Shown one piece after another: positions 17,434 to 26,702 of a stretch of DNA of 64,000 bases. The stretch covers positions 620,001-684,000 of the forward strand of contig NZ_CANMDU010000001.1 of NCBI RefSeq assembly GCF_947496775.1, written 5' to 3'. How positions within the stretch are numbered: position 1 is the first letter of the stretch; the number at the start of each line of letters is the position of its first letter. The notes beneath the pieces were generated by a model, which made no database searches, had not been told where the DNA came from, and was given only the letters and a program-made list of their open reading frames with translations. The position numbers and the translations under genes are program-made. The stretch comes from an uncultured Maribacter sp. Its GTDB lineage: Bacteria > Bacteroidota > Bacteroidia > Flavobacteriales > Flavobacteriaceae.

Positions 17434-17917
17434 TACACTTAATAGTAGGTAACACGGGTTCTGGAAAAACAACCTATGCCTATGAATTAAAAACACAAAC
17501 GAATGGCATTATTTTTTCGATAGATACATGGAACAACATCTTATTTCTTGCAGATAAAAAGCCTTCAAATGGTCTAGAGTGGTTTTTAGAAAGAATTGAA
17601 AGAACTAAAAAATGATTATCCATCTAATTGAACAATTAGAACAAACAAACACAGATGCCATTCTAGATTTAGGGTTTTCTAAATTGAGACATCATGAGAC
17701 ATTCAGAAAATTTGCTTCGAAAAATGGATATGAACTTATTGCTCATTTTTTAGACATTCCGAAAGAAACTAGGTTACAAAGAATTCTAAAACGAAATACC
17801 AAAAAAAGAGTTACTCTTGAATTTGAAGTTAGTAAAGAAAATTTTAACTTTATGGAAGCTTGGTTCAAAAAACCGCTAGCTTCTGAAATGCATGGTGGTA
17901 TACTAATAACGAAATAA
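17430..17917 (+). pseudogene. P-loop ATPase / kinase-like protein, frameshifted at an A6 run
   Basis: Frame one, 17430-17615, encodes a Walker A motif GNTGSGKTT near the N-terminus and ends TKK. Frame two, beginning with ATG at 17612, carries the rest: DAILDLGFSKLRH and HFLDIPKETRLQRILKRN, matching the AAA_33/zeta-type small-molecule kinase fold. The two frames join at a run of six A residues (17607-17612); one more A would give a continuous protein of about 162 residues. It may be a decayed gene, slippage during transcription or translation, or a sequencing error. It overlaps the sigma factor stop by 4 bp. Confidence 0.7.
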
Positions 17918-17986
17918 ATTTCTTAACTTTCCATTACATATTCTTCCCCCAAAAAAGAACCTAACGAATTATTAAAGTCAATTGTT

Positions 17987-18358
17987 ATGAAACTAGGAGC
18001 ATTTTCAATTAGCCTTACAGTCAAAGATTTGGAACTATCTAAAGCGTTTTACCAGAATATCGGATTTTCTGTATTCGCTGGAGATTTGGATAAAAAATAT
18101 CTTATTATGAAAAGTAACAATTCTCTAATTGGGCTTTTTCAAGGAATGTTTGATAAAAACATAATTACTTTTAACCCTGGCTGGGATGAAAATGCTCAAA
18201 AGCCATCTTCGTATACCGACATTAGAGATATTCAAAATAAAATTAAAGAAAACGGAATTTCTATCCCCAATGAAATTCATGAAAATACGAGTGGTCCTGC
18301 TAGCTTTATAATCACCGATCCAGACGGCAATCCCATTTTGTTTGACCAACATATATAG
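17987..18358 (+). CDS. VOC (glyoxalase/bleomycin-resistance) family protein
   Basis: The 123-residue protein has one pair of VOC beta-alpha-beta-beta-beta modules: LTVKDLELSKAFYQNIGF at the N-terminus and ASFIITDPDGNPILFDQH at the C-terminus. Metal ligands common in the family are partly present (Glu/His at the end). It could be a lyase, an isomerase or a resistance binding protein; the substrate is unknown. It stands 69 bp after the frameshifted ATPase and 19 bp before DUF5995. Confidence 0.82.
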   Translation: MKLGAFSISLTVKDLELSKAFYQNIGFSVFAGDLDKKYLIMKSNNSLIGLFQGMFDKNIITFNPGWDENAQKPSSYTDIRDIQNKIKENGISIPNEIHENTSGPASFIITDPDGNPILFDQHI

Positions 18359-18377
18359 TACAGATTAAATATAAAGC

Positions 18378-19133
18378 ATGCCAAAACCTACTACAATATC
18401 AGAGGTACTAGTAGAACTAGACCTTATAATAGAACACTCTATAGCTACCAATGATCGTTTAGGGTTATTCGCATATATTTATAGGAGAACTACTGCTGAA
18501 ATATTAAAGGAAGTAGAACTGGGCAATTTTGAAAATAATGCACAATTAGAACAAATGGATGTTGCTTTTGCAAATCTATATTTAAAAGCCTATCACGATT
18601 TTAAAAATGGAAAACCTGTAAGTCAATGCTGGGAGTTTTCTTTTCGTTGCAAAGAAGAACCACTAACTATCTTACAACATATAATGCTAGGTATTAATGC
18701 GCATATAAATCTGGATTTAGGTATTGCTACTAGCGAAACGATGAAAGGCAAAGAAATTAAAGGCATTGAAAAAGATTTTAATGCCGTAAATACTGTTCTC
18801 TTTCAGATTACTAATGAAATGCAAAAACGTTTAGGAAGAGTGTCTCCCCTACTTTTTTTATTAGATGTTGTTGGCCTAAAATCCGATGAAAAAATAATAG
18901 ATTTTAGCATGCGTAAAGCTAGAGAACAATCTTGGCATAGCGCTTCTTTCTTACATTCTATACCTGTAACAGAAAAGAAAGATGCAATAAAAGATATTGA
19001 CGATGTTGTTGTAGCACTAAGCATTATAATAAAAGATCCAAAATCCTTTCTAATACGAACCGGTTTAAAGTTTATTCGCTTTTTTGAAGAAAAAAATGTG
19101 GGTAAAATTATTACTAAATTAAAAGAAAACTAA
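18378..19133 (+). CDS. DUF5995 family protein
   Basis: The 251-residue protein matches DUF5995: the conserved RLGLFAYIYRRTTAEILK near residue 27-44, LYLKAYHDFKNGKPVSQCW, and the ILQHIMLGINAHINLDLG segment (about 97-114) which is the family signature; near the end AREQSWHSASFL. The family has a helical fold with conserved His residues, function unknown. It is the last plus-strand gene before the convergent response-regulator gene, 7 bp away. Confidence 0.78.
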   Translation: MPKPTTISEVLVELDLIIEHSIATNDRLGLFAYIYRRTTAEILKEVELGNFENNAQLEQMDVAFANLYLKAYHDFKNGKPVSQCWEFSFRCKEEPLTILQHIMLGINAHINLDLGIATSETMKGKEIKGIEKDFNAVNTVLFQITNEMQKRLGRVSPLLFLLDVVGLKSDEKIIDFSMRKAREQSWHSASFLHSIPVTEKKDAIKDIDDVVVALSIIIKDPKSFLIRTGLKFIRFFEEKNVGKIITKLKEN

Positions 19134-19140
19134 TAATCCG

Positions 19141-19815
19141 TTAAAACAAATTATTCTCTTGCGCTTTTTTCGAAAGCTCAATTAAGTTTTTTACTTGCAT
19201 TTTACGCATTAAATTAAAACGATGCGTTTCTACGGTACGTTTACTATTTTGAAGCTTTTCTGAAATTTCTTTATTAGTTAAACCAGATAAAACCAACCCC
19301 AATACTTTTAGCTCTTTATTAGTAAGATTAAATGGAATTTCTTTTTCTTCTTTTTTAATAGATTCTTCGTTTGCTTCTTTAGAAGGATTTAGTAAATTAT
19401 TTACAAGAACATTTGATATTGCTCCGCTAAAATATTTACCCCCTTCTTGCACGGTATGTATAGCTTTTAAAAATTCTTCTTTTCCGGTATCTTTAAGCAA
19501 ATAACCTTTGGCCCCAGCGCTTACCGATTTTAAAATATATTCTTCAGAATCGTGCATAGAAAGGATTATACTATTAATTAATATTCCTTGAGCATTTAAT
19601 TCTGCCACAGCTTCTATACCGTTCATTACAGGCATACGTATATCTATGATAAGTAAATCTGGTTTTAAATCCTTAACCATAGCAATAGCTTCTTCCCCAT
19701 TAGAGGCTTCTCCTATTACAATTAAATTAGATTCCGATTCTAATAAAGCCCTTATACCATCTCTTACTAAAGAATGATCATCAGCTAAAACAATACGTAT
19801 TTTTGTTGAAGACAT
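19141..19815 (-). CDS. NarL/FixJ-type response regulator
   Basis: The 224-residue protein has a receiver domain (DDH at 12-14, phospho-acceptor Asp58 in LLIIDIRMP, Lys in YLLKD near 108) and a LuxR/NarL helix-turn-helix at about 160-215 (LTNKELKVLGLVLSGLTN, SKRTVETHRFNLMRK). Its likely partner is the HisKA_3 kinase with a NarX-like sensor at 36647. An acidic linker lies between the domains. The promoter at 19833-19840 carries an exact TATATTTG box with TACGTAT beside it. It is plausibly the regulator of the surrounding nitrate genes, but partner and target are inferred from context. Confidence 0.88.
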   Translation of the reverse strand: MSSTKIRIVLADDHSLVRDGIRALLESESNLIVIGEASNGEEAIAMVKDLKPDLLIIDIRMPVMNGIEAVAELNAQGILINSIILSMHDSEEYILKSVSAGAKGYLLKDTGKEEFLKAIHTVQEGGKYFSGAISNVLVNNLLNPSKEANEESIKKEEKEIPFNLTNKELKVLGLVLSGLTNKEISEKLQNSKRTVETHRFNLMRKMQVKNLIELSKKAQENNLF

Positions 19816-19832
19816 GCAGTTATTTATACGTA

Positions 19833-19840
19833 CAAATATA
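19833..19840 (-). promoter_or_regulatory. Minus-7 box TATATTTG of the narL-like gene
   Basis: Exact match to the Bacteroidota minus-7 element TAnnTTTG, on the minus strand 18 bp before the start codon. TACGTAT follows it and TACGTAC lies about 20 bp upstream; both are only half-sites of the nitrate dyad. Confidence 0.5.
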
Positions 19841-19980
19841 TTAAAATTAACAGGAGTACGTAGTTTTAGAAATTATTCTAATAACTTGCTGTAAAACAAG
19901 CTCAAGAAAGATTTGCGAACCATTAAAAAGAAACAATTTCACTATTTTAATAAAAATATTAGGATATTAAATTCACTAAA

Positions 19981-20025
19981 AAGAATAAAAAAACCGCCGC
20001 AACAAAAAATAAGATATGTTGCGGC
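19981..20025 (-). terminator. Rho-independent terminator after the porin gene
   Basis: Nine-base stem GCCGCAACA/TGTTGCGGC (19996-20004 with 20017-20025) followed on the minus strand by GG and seven T. It ends the nitrate porin transcript 35 bp after its stop codon. Confidence 0.85.
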
Positions 20026-20059
20026 AGTCCTACATCGAAGCAAAGATGTATAAATAATT

Positions 20060-21340
20060 TTATTTAGCTGTATTTAAGAATTTAGGCTTAATTGTTAACA
20101 TTGCCCAAGCCCAGTTCTGGCTATCTGCTGCATTAGCTTTTGTTACTCCCTTAAGCTCGTACATACCATCACTAGCAAATAATTGAGAATACCCTATACT
20201 TAAACCATACCCTTTAAACTTCTTAGAAAAAACTAAATCTATTTCTGTTCCTAAAGCTTTTTCTCCACTTGGTAATTCTTGTTCTCCACTAAAGTTTAAT
20301 GCTTTTACTAATAAACTAGATGTTTTTCCTAATTTAAACTTTGCACTTGCATGAACATCAAACAAACCAACAGAATTTGCATGGTTCCCTACGTAGAAAT
20401 AATCCATAAACCCATTAAACTTGTGGTTGGTACCATATAATGGAAAAAAAGCGCCCGTTTCTCCTGCATCAGCATCATTTCCACTTATAATCTCTAGACC
20501 CGCGCCTAAGGTTACTTTGTCTGATGTTTTATAAGTTACATCTAATCCTAATAAGTAAGCTCCTTTAACTTTAACTTCTCCTTGACGCTCTCCCGTTTGA
20601 ATAAATGCATTAGCCGCGGCACCAAACTTTCCTGCTTTATAGCCTAAGTGTGTTCCTATGGTTTGCAAATTACTTATTCCATCTTGATCACTTGTTGTTG
20701 CATCGAAATTCTGGAATCCATTATTCATTAACAATAAGCTTCCTGAAAATTTATCCCAAGATTGTTTTAAATATGCCATTTGCATAGTTTTATACGAGAA
20801 AAACCCAGTAACATCATAGGTGTTTCCTACAGATTGAAATCCTGTTGGTTGTTGGTTACTTTGATTAAATGCATAAGCAAAATCAAAAATAAATTTTCCT
20901 TTTTTATACTTAAGCATTGCTGCATCATGGTTACGACCTTGTTGTGCCCAATCTAAACCTCCTAATATACGTTGGTCATCATAAGATAATACTTGACGCC
21001 CAAGTTTAGTAGACCAACCAGTACCAAGATTAAGTTCTGCCCATGCTTGGAATACTGCAAATGAGTTATTCTGGTCAAACGGTAAAATCTGTCTGTTCTC
21101 TCCCCAAACCATAATATCTTGCAAACTCATGTATAAAGTATATGCGTCGGTTTTATAGCCTGTATTTAAACGTATTCTTGTTGAAATACCAAAACCAGGT
21201 TCTGCAGCATCTGGTATTATAGAACCGAAACCATTTCTATATTCTGTTCTTGGACGAAGTTCACCATCTAGGGTAAATTGAGAGTACCCTAAATGAATAC
21301 TAAATAAGGCTAATGTTAAAATTAAAAGTTGCTTTTTCAT
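20060..21340 (-). CDS. Outer-membrane beta-barrel porin, alginate-export family
   Basis: The 426-residue protein has a cleavable signal peptide (KKQLLILTLALFSIHLGYS, cleavage near residue 20), then FTLDGELRPRTEYRNGFG typical of the alginate_exp family, and a series of amphipathic strands to the end. It ends with a hydrophobic strand (WAWAMLTIKPKF) as expected for barrel insertion. It sits downstream of a nitrate ABC transporter on the same strand and 185 bp after its last gene, so it is a good candidate for the outer-membrane nitrate/nitrite channel; alginate transport is unlikely here. A minus-strand TACATTTA box is just upstream, so it may have its own promoter. Confidence 0.8.
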   Translation of the reverse strand: MKKQLLILTLALFSIHLGYSQFTLDGELRPRTEYRNGFGSIIPDAAEPGFGISTRIRLNTGYKTDAYTLYMSLQDIMVWGENRQILPFDQNNSFAVFQAWAELNLGTGWSTKLGRQVLSYDDQRILGGLDWAQQGRNHDAAMLKYKKGKFIFDFAYAFNQSNQQPTGFQSVGNTYDVTGFFSYKTMQMAYLKQSWDKFSGSLLLMNNGFQNFDATTSDQDGISNLQTIGTHLGYKAGKFGAAANAFIQTGERQGEVKVKGAYLLGLDVTYKTSDKVTLGAGLEIISGNDADAGETGAFFPLYGTNHKFNGFMDYFYVGNHANSVGLFDVHASAKFKLGKTSSLLVKALNFSGEQELPSGEKALGTEIDLVFSKKFKGYGLSIGYSQLFASDGMYELKGVTKANAADSQNWAWAMLTIKPKFLNTAK

Positions 21341-21525
21341 AATAGTTTGTTTGATGTGATAAATGTAAGACCCGAAAGTCCTTTTTAATTAAGGGGTAAA
21401 AATATTTTATTTATTTCCTTGCTTTTATGATACTTGTCATGTTTGTTTACACCTTTATTAGGCATTACTAAAACACTTTTTTTTGTTTCTATTTTCTTTT
21501 TTTAGGTTATTTTATACTTGTTTTA

Positions 21526-22359
21526 TTAGTGTTCTAAAAAATCTATTAAGTGTTTTCTATAGGTGTAATAATCGTTATGCTCTAAAACCGATTTACGAGT
21601 TCTTGGTCTTTCAAAATCTATATTCAAAATATCTCCAATTTTTGCTCTTGGACCACTAGTCATCATAACTACTCTATCTGCCAAGAAAATAGCCTCATCT
21701 ACATCATGTGTTATCATCACTGCGGTAATCTTTTCTTTATTCCAGATTTCAATAAGTATATCTTGTAATTCACCACGTGTTAAAGAATCTAGCATTCCAA
21801 AAGGCTCATCTAAGAGCAATACTTTTGGTTTTATAGCAAATGCTCTTGCAATACCAACACGTTGCTGCATCCCTTGTGAAAGGGCTATTGCTTTTTTATC
21901 AAAAGACCCTTCTAAACCTACTTTATGCAAATAGTACTTTGCTATATCAGAACGTTCCTTTTTCGAGGCATGAGGAAAAACTTGATTTACACCAAGCATA
22001 ACATTCTCTAAAGCAGTCATCCAAGGCATAAGACTGGGCGCTTGAAAAATTACTCCTCTATCTGGTCCAGGACCTTTTACAGGGTTTCCTAATACAGCTA
22101 TGTTTCCTCCAGAAATTGGATTTAAACCAGCTATCATGGAAAGCATGGTAGTTTTTCCACAACCAGAATGACCAATAATAGTCACAAATTCCTCCTTCAT
22201 TATCTGAAGATTTAAATCTTCTAACACTACATAATCTCCCTTTGGTGTCGGATATACTTTTTTAAGATTGTGTAAATCTAACATAACCTTTGAAGGATAT
22301 TGAATCCCGTTTTCCGTTATTGTATCCGCTCCTTTTGTATTTATAGTTGCTGTACTCAT
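21526..22359 (-). CDS. nrtD: Nitrate ABC transporter ATP-binding protein (NrtD-like)
   Basis: The 277-residue ABC ATPase has Walker [11 protein letters not shown]-loop FQAPSLMPW, signature [10 protein letters not shown] (Q in place of the second G), Walker [12 protein letters not shown] and H-loop MITHDVDEA. This LSQGMQQR variant is typical of NrtD/CmpD. It powers uptake together with a second ATPase encoded 19 bp upstream. Last gene of nrtABCD-like operon. Confidence 0.88.
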   Translation of the reverse strand: MSTATINTKGADTITENGIQYPSKVMLDLHNLKKVYPTPKGDYVVLEDLNLQIMKEEFVTIIGHSGCGKTTMLSMIAGLNPISGGNIAVLGNPVKGPGPDRGVIFQAPSLMPWMTALENVMLGVNQVFPHASKKERSDIAKYYLHKVGLEGSFDKKAIALSQGMQQRVGIARAFAIKPKVLLLDEPFGMLDSLTRGELQDILIEIWNKEKITAVMITHDVDEAIFLADRVVMMTSGPRAKIGDILNIDFERPRTRKSVLEHNDYYTYRKHLIDFLEH

Positions 22360-22378
22360 GCTTTCTTTTTAATATTAA

Positions 22379-23206
22379 TTAAGCGACAAAACTTTTAGGG
22401 CTCACTTCTGGCAGCACATAAGTCTCCTGTGAAACTGACTTTCTCTGTTCCCCAATATCCATTAAGTACTCTATAATTGCATTACGTGTTTCTTTATACG
22501 TATCGTTATCATTCAGAGCTGTTTTATCTCTTGGTCTATCAATGTTTATCTTAAATTCTGGCCCTAATGTTGCTTTTGGGCCTGGTTTTAAAGGAATAAT
22601 ACGATCAGCCATATAAATACCTTCATCTACATCATTCGTAATAAGAAGTGCTGTACGCTTATCTTTAGACCATATTTTTAAAATTTCATCTTGTAAATTC
22701 CCTCTAGTTAAAGCATCTAAAGCCCCCAAAGGTTCATCCATAATTATCATCTCTGGATTCATAGCTAAAGCCCTAGCCACTGCAACTCGTTGCCGCATAC
22801 CCCCAGACAATTCTTTAGGTCTTTTATTAATCGCAGGAGTTAAACTTACCATTTCTACATATTCTGCTACGCGCTGCTGTAATACAGTTTTATTTTCTTT
22901 TGGAAAGGCTTCTTTAACAGCCATAAAAACATTTTGGCCCACCGTTAACCAAGGTAATAAAGAGTAATTCTGAAAAATAACACCTCGTTCATGACTAGTA
23001 TCTGTTACGGGTTGTCCTTTAAACAAAACCTCGCCACTCGTAGGTTTAATTAGGCCATTAATTAAATTTACTAAGGTTGTTTTTCCACTCCCTGTAAACC
23101 CAACTATAGCTACAAATTCCCCTTCTTCTATCGTTAAATTAATATTAGATAGCACCTCTGTATCTCCATAAGTTTTGCATACATTCTTTAATTCTAAATA
23201 CGCCAT
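22379..23206 (-). CDS. nrtC: Nitrate ABC transporter ATP-binding protein (NrtC-like, no SBP domain)
   Basis: The 275-residue ATPase has Walker [11 protein letters not shown]-loop FQNYSLLPW, signature LSGGMRQRV, Walker [12 protein letters not shown], and [10 protein letters not shown] where the usual H-loop His is Asn. Cyanobacterial NrtC carries a large C-terminal substrate-binding-like regulatory domain; it is absent here. The replaced H-loop His suggests one catalytically weak site in the NrtC/NrtD heterodimer. Confidence 0.85.
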   Translation of the reverse strand: MAYLELKNVCKTYGDTEVLSNINLTIEEGEFVAIVGFTGSGKTTLVNLINGLIKPTSGEVLFKGQPVTDTSHERGVIFQNYSLLPWLTVGQNVFMAVKEAFPKENKTVLQQRVAEYVEMVSLTPAINKRPKELSGGMRQRVAVARALAMNPEMIIMDEPLGALDALTRGNLQDEILKIWSKDKRTALLITNDVDEGIYMADRIIPLKPGPKATLGPEFKINIDRPRDKTALNDNDTYKETRNAIIEYLMDIGEQRKSVSQETYVLPEVSPKSFVA

Positions 23207-23225
23207 AGTTTTTCGATTTTTGGAA

Positions 23226-24332
23226 TTAAACTCCTTCGTTTTTATTAAAGGATACCATATTTTGGATGGTAAGCATTATTCGGTCTAATAAGAATCCAAT
23301 AATTCCTATGATAAACATCGCTACAATAATCTTAGAGTTAGAGTCTATTGCTCCATTCTGAAATTCTTCCCAAACAAAGGACCCTAAACCTGGGCTTTGT
23401 GCTAATAACTCAATAGCAATAAGTACCATCCATGCTACAGAAAGCGTAATACGAAGTCCTGTGAAAATTAACGGCAACGAGGAAGGTAATATAACTTTAA
23501 ACACTTTTTGCATTGGTCCTAATTTTAGAACCTTTGCAACATTTATATAATCTTTATCCACGGATGAAACCCCCATTGCCGTATTTACTAGAGTTGCCCA
23601 CATAGAACACAGCCCTACACTTATAAAAGAAATTATAAATGCACTGTCTGAGTTAGAGTCCTTTGTTAGTGTTTTTACAATCATAAAAACTAACAATAAC
23701 CACACTACAGGGGATACTGGTTTAAATATTTGAATAAGCCAATTAAAAGAACTTCGTAACGTTTCGCTTAACCCTATTACTATACCTATTGGTACTGCTA
23801 TTAATAATGCTAAGACAAATCCTGCAAAAACAGTTTTAAGACTTGTTATTATTTGATCTACAAAAGAAGGACGCCCTGTATAAGTTATTGGGTCTTTCCC
23901 CGCCGCAACACGTTTCTCATTCATCACAGCAGTTTTTTGCTTAAATGCCAATTTATCTGCAGTAATAACTTTATGATCTTCTAGTAACGTCTTAAAAGAA
24001 ACCCATACTTGCGAAGGAGATGGTAATGTATTAGGCTGACAACTAACTTCACCGGAAGCAATACATGCTTTCATCTCATCTGCTGCGGCCTGACCTTGAT
24101 CCGCTAGAGCTTTTTCAATTTTAAAATTTGCTTCTTTATTAAAAAGAGCTGTAGAACCACCTTGCCAAACTCCTAAAAACAACAGGATAGATAATAATGG
24201 TACTACAATCTTTTTTAAAAAGTTAACTATATCTTCTTTTTGAGGTTTTCCTGTAAACAGCGCTGTAATGGGTTTTAAAAAACCAAAACCCATTAACTGC
24301 GTTACTTTATTTAAAGTGATACTTTGCTTCAT
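23226..24332 (-). CDS. nrtB: Nitrate ABC transporter permease (NrtB-like)
   Basis: The 368-residue membrane protein has one N-terminal helix (about 48-64), a periplasmic insert of about 100 residues with two Cys ([10 protein letters not shown]), then five or six helices with the EAA-type loop ([22 protein letters not shown]-like [12 protein letters not shown]). It forms the channel for nitrate. ATG 24332 is preferred over GTG 24350. The insert is larger than in cyanobacterial NrtB. It lies between the ATPase genes and the binding lipoprotein, 25 bp after the latter. Confidence 0.87.
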   Translation of the reverse strand: MKQSITLNKVTQLMGFGFLKPITALFTGKPQKEDIVNFLKKIVVPLLSILLFLGVWQGGSTALFNKEANFKIEKALADQGQAAADEMKACIASGEVSCQPNTLPSPSQVWVSFKTLLEDHKVITADKLAFKQKTAVMNEKRVAAGKDPITYTGRPSFVDQIITSLKTVFAGFVLALLIAVPIGIVIGLSETLRSSFNWLIQIFKPVSPVVWLLLVFMIVKTLTKDSNSDSAFIISFISVGLCSMWATLVNTAMGVSSVDKDYINVAKVLKLGPMQKVFKVILPSSLPLIFTGLRITLSVAWMVLIAIELLAQSPGLGSFVWEEFQNGAIDSNSKIIVAMFIIGIIGFLLDRIMLTIQNMVSFNKNEGV

Positions 24333-24357
24333 TGTACTTTTTTTTAACACATTAGTA

Positions 24358-25728
24358 TTAATCTTTATTCCCTATAGAAAAACTATTGATATATCCTATT
24401 GGATCTTTTGCATCGAACTTAGTGCCATCTATAAAATCTGTTGTAGCAGGTTTATACCCGTCTGTTACTGGTATATCCGCTGCTGGAATATGACCTTCTG
24501 CCACTAATAATTTTGCTGCTTTTTCCCAGATATCTGGTCTATAAATGTCTTTTATGGTTTTAGCATACCATTCTACAGGTTTTGCTTCTGGAATTTGCCC
24601 CCAACGTCTCATTTGTGTTAAAAACCAAGTACCATCTGAATAAAATGGATAAGTAGCATTATACTTATAGAATACATTAAAATCTGGCATAGAACGCTTA
24701 TCTCCTTTTTCGAACTCAAAAGTTCCTGTCATAGAGTTAGCCAAAACTGCTTCATCTGCCCCTACGTATTGCGACATAGATAATATTTTTACAGCTTCTG
24801 CTCTATTGCTTGGCTCATCTAACCATTTACCAGCTCTGATAAGTGCTTTAGTTACAGCTATGGCAGTGTTAGGATTTTCTTCTACAAACTGTTTGGTCAT
24901 TACAAATACTTTTTCTGGATTGTTTTTCCAGATATCATAGTTGGTTACTACTGGTACTCCAATCCCTTTAAATACTGCTTGTTGGTTCCATGGCTCTCCT
25001 ACGCAATACCCATAAATAGTTCCTGCTTCTAAGGTTGCCGGCATTTGTGGTGGTGGAGTAACAGACAATAATACTTCTGCATCTATCTGCCCTTGTACAT
25101 TATCTTTTGTATACATTCCTGGATGAATACCGGCTGCTGCCAACCAATAGCGTATTTCATAATTGTGTGTTGATACAGGAAATACCATACCCATTTTAAA
25201 AGCTTTTCCTGAGTTTTTGTATTCTGATATCACAGGTTTTAAAGCATCCGCTTTAATTGGGTGAACTGGTTTTCCATCTGCCCCTTTAGGCACATTGACT
25301 TTCATTTTGGACCAAACATCATTGGATACTGTTATACCATTTCCATTCAAATCCATAGAAAAAGGAGTTACTAATTCCGCCTGTCTACCAAAACCTGCAC
25401 CTGCTGCAATTGGTTGCCCTGCTAGCATATGCGAACCATCTAATTGACCATCTATTACACGATCTAAAATATTTTTCCAGTTCGATTGTGCTTCTACAGA
25501 AACAAAAAGTCCTTCCTCTTCAAAAAAGCCTTTTTCTTTAGCAATCGCCAAAGGAGCCATATCGGTTAATTTTATAAATCCGAAAGTTAATTGTGGCTTT
25601 TCTATTTCTAGAGTTGCAACTTTTGCTTCTTCTGTTGCTTCAGTAGTAGCTTTTTTAGTTTTACCTCCGCAAGAAGCTATTAGCAGAGCAAATAACATAA
25701 TGGAAGCTTTTTTCAAAATTGTTCTCAT
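24358..25728 (-). CDS. nrtA: Nitrate-binding lipoprotein (NrtA/CmpA family)
   Basis: The 456-residue substrate-binding protein has a lipoprotein signal with lipobox LLIASC (Cys20), an acidic/Lys linker, and the NrtA/CmpA fold: [42 protein letters not shown], and [17 protein letters not shown], all characteristic of nitrate/bicarbonate binders. The neighbourhood of nitrate reductase genes makes nitrate (or nitrite) the likely ligand. First gene of the ABC operon; a TACGTA-type dyad is 21-36 bp before its ATG. Confidence 0.9.
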   Translation of the reverse strand: MRTILKKASIMLFALLIASCGGKTKKATTEATEEAKVATLEIEKPQLTFGFIKLTDMAPLAIAKEKGFFEEEGLFVSVEAQSNWKNILDRVIDGQLDGSHMLAGQPIAAGAGFGRQAELVTPFSMDLNGNGITVSNDVWSKMKVNVPKGADGKPVHPIKADALKPVISEYKNSGKAFKMGMVFPVSTHNYEIRYWLAAAGIHPGMYTKDNVQGQIDAEVLLSVTPPPQMPATLEAGTIYGYCVGEPWNQQAVFKGIGVPVVTNYDIWKNNPEKVFVMTKQFVEENPNTAIAVTKALIRAGKWLDEPSNRAEAVKILSMSQYVGADEAVLANSMTGTFEFEKGDKRSMPDFNVFYKYNATYPFYSDGTWFLTQMRRWGQIPEAKPVEWYAKTIKDIYRPDIWEKAAKLLVAEGHIPAADIPVTDGYKPATTDFIDGTKFDAKDPIGYINSFSIGNKD

Positions 25729-25748
25729 ATTTAATAATTTAAAATTTC

Positions 25749-25764
25749 TACGTATTAGTACTTA
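25749..25764. promoter_or_regulatory. 16-bp dyad TACGTATTAGTACTTA upstream of nrtA
   Basis: Imperfect copy of the nasA dyad (14 of 16 positions). Toward nrtA the final TA leads into TAGAAATT, a poor match to TAnnTTTG. A further half-site pair, TACTTAT and ATAAGTA, extends upstream to about 25786. Confidence 0.55.
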
Positions 25765-25905
25765 TTTTTAAACAAATGTATAAGTACTACTCTTTACTTT
25801 CTATGAAATACAATAGGATTAAACCTCTTTTTAATACATACTAAAAACTGCAAAAACACATAAAAAACCTATAAATAACTAGTTATCAAATTACTAGATG
25901 CATAA

Positions 25906-25933
25906 AAAAACCAAGTATTACTACTTGGTTTTT
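25906..25933 (-). terminator. Terminator after the globin/cytochrome operon
   Basis: Hairpin CCAAGTA/TACTTGG with flanking A5 and T5, giving a 12-bp stem with a 4-nt loop; T-run on both strands. It lies 54 bp after the pentahaem cytochrome stop codon and before the nrtA promoter. Confidence 0.85.
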
Positions 25934-25986
25934 GTTGAAAAATGAAACATACTAACTATCTAAAAAAATAAATACGATCTAAATTT

Positions 25987-26697
25987 TTAATCTTGTAGCT
26001 TTAATTTTATCCATTCTGGTTCCGACAGTCCTATATGTTTTTTGCTATCTCCATAAGGGTCCCTACCCCCGTTTAGATAATCTCGAATGACTGCCATTGG
26101 TATAGTGTCATTGAGTTTAACAGGAACTTCATAGGCATGATTCCCATGAAAATCATGACATTGTATACAGGTGGACCATTGCTCATTTGCTATTAGTCTA
26201 ATATGAGGTACGTCTATCGGGTCATCTTCTACTTCTAAATCTCTATGACAATTCATGCAATAATTTAATGAAGCAACAGTAACACGTTCTCCATTATGTT
26301 CCGAATGGCATGTAATACAAGTTGTTGCATCAATCTTTTTTATTGCTTTTTTAAATCTTGGTTCTGAAAATCGATGCGGCGGATGCCTATCGTTTGGCCT
26401 ATCGTGACATTCTAAGCAATTTTTAACTGTAACATCTTGGGTTCCAAAATCAACACTTTTTTCTCTAAGTCCAATCGCGAATTCTACATTAGATTGTAAT
26501 TGTTGTGCTAAATTTCCTTTTGCATCTGCATGGCATGTAACACAAGATAAATCATCATGCCCCGCATTCATTGGACCTAAAGAAATATATTCTTCTGAAG
26601 ATTTTAAATTAAAAAAAACTATCGCTAAAACACCAATAGCCAATCCTATGATACCTCCATAAAGTTGCCTTTTACGTAACGGGCTAGTTTTAAACAT
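25987..26697 (-). CDS. Membrane-anchored pentahaem c-type cytochrome
   Basis: The 236-residue protein has an N-terminal membrane helix (about residues 13-30) and five CxxCH haem sites: CVTCH (52), CLECH (94), CITCH (127), CMNCH (147) and CIQCH (177). Extra His residues between them can serve as distal ligands. The arrangement resembles the NapC/NirT-type or cytochrome c3-type electron relays. It is last in a five-gene operon that begins with a globin, 5 bp after the FNR-like reductase. It would face the periplasm and pass electrons to or from the membrane partner. Terminal acceptor unknown. Confidence 0.85.
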   Translation of the reverse strand: MFKTSPLRKRQLYGGIIGLAIGVLAIVFFNLKSSEEYISLGPMNAGHDDLSCVTCHADAKGNLAQQLQSNVEFAIGLREKSVDFGTQDVTVKNCLECHDRPNDRHPPHRFSEPRFKKAIKKIDATTCITCHSEHNGERVTVASLNYCMNCHRDLEVEDDPIDVPHIRLIANEQWSTCIQCHDFHGNHAYEVPVKLNDTIPMAVIRDYLNGGRDPYGDSKKHIGLSEPEWIKLKLQD

Positions 26698-26702
26698 ACC
26701 TT

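Noticed and set aside
20060-21340. Alginate export function for the porin
   Set aside because: The fold family is named for AlgE, but no alginate genes are near; the operon context is nitrate uptake.
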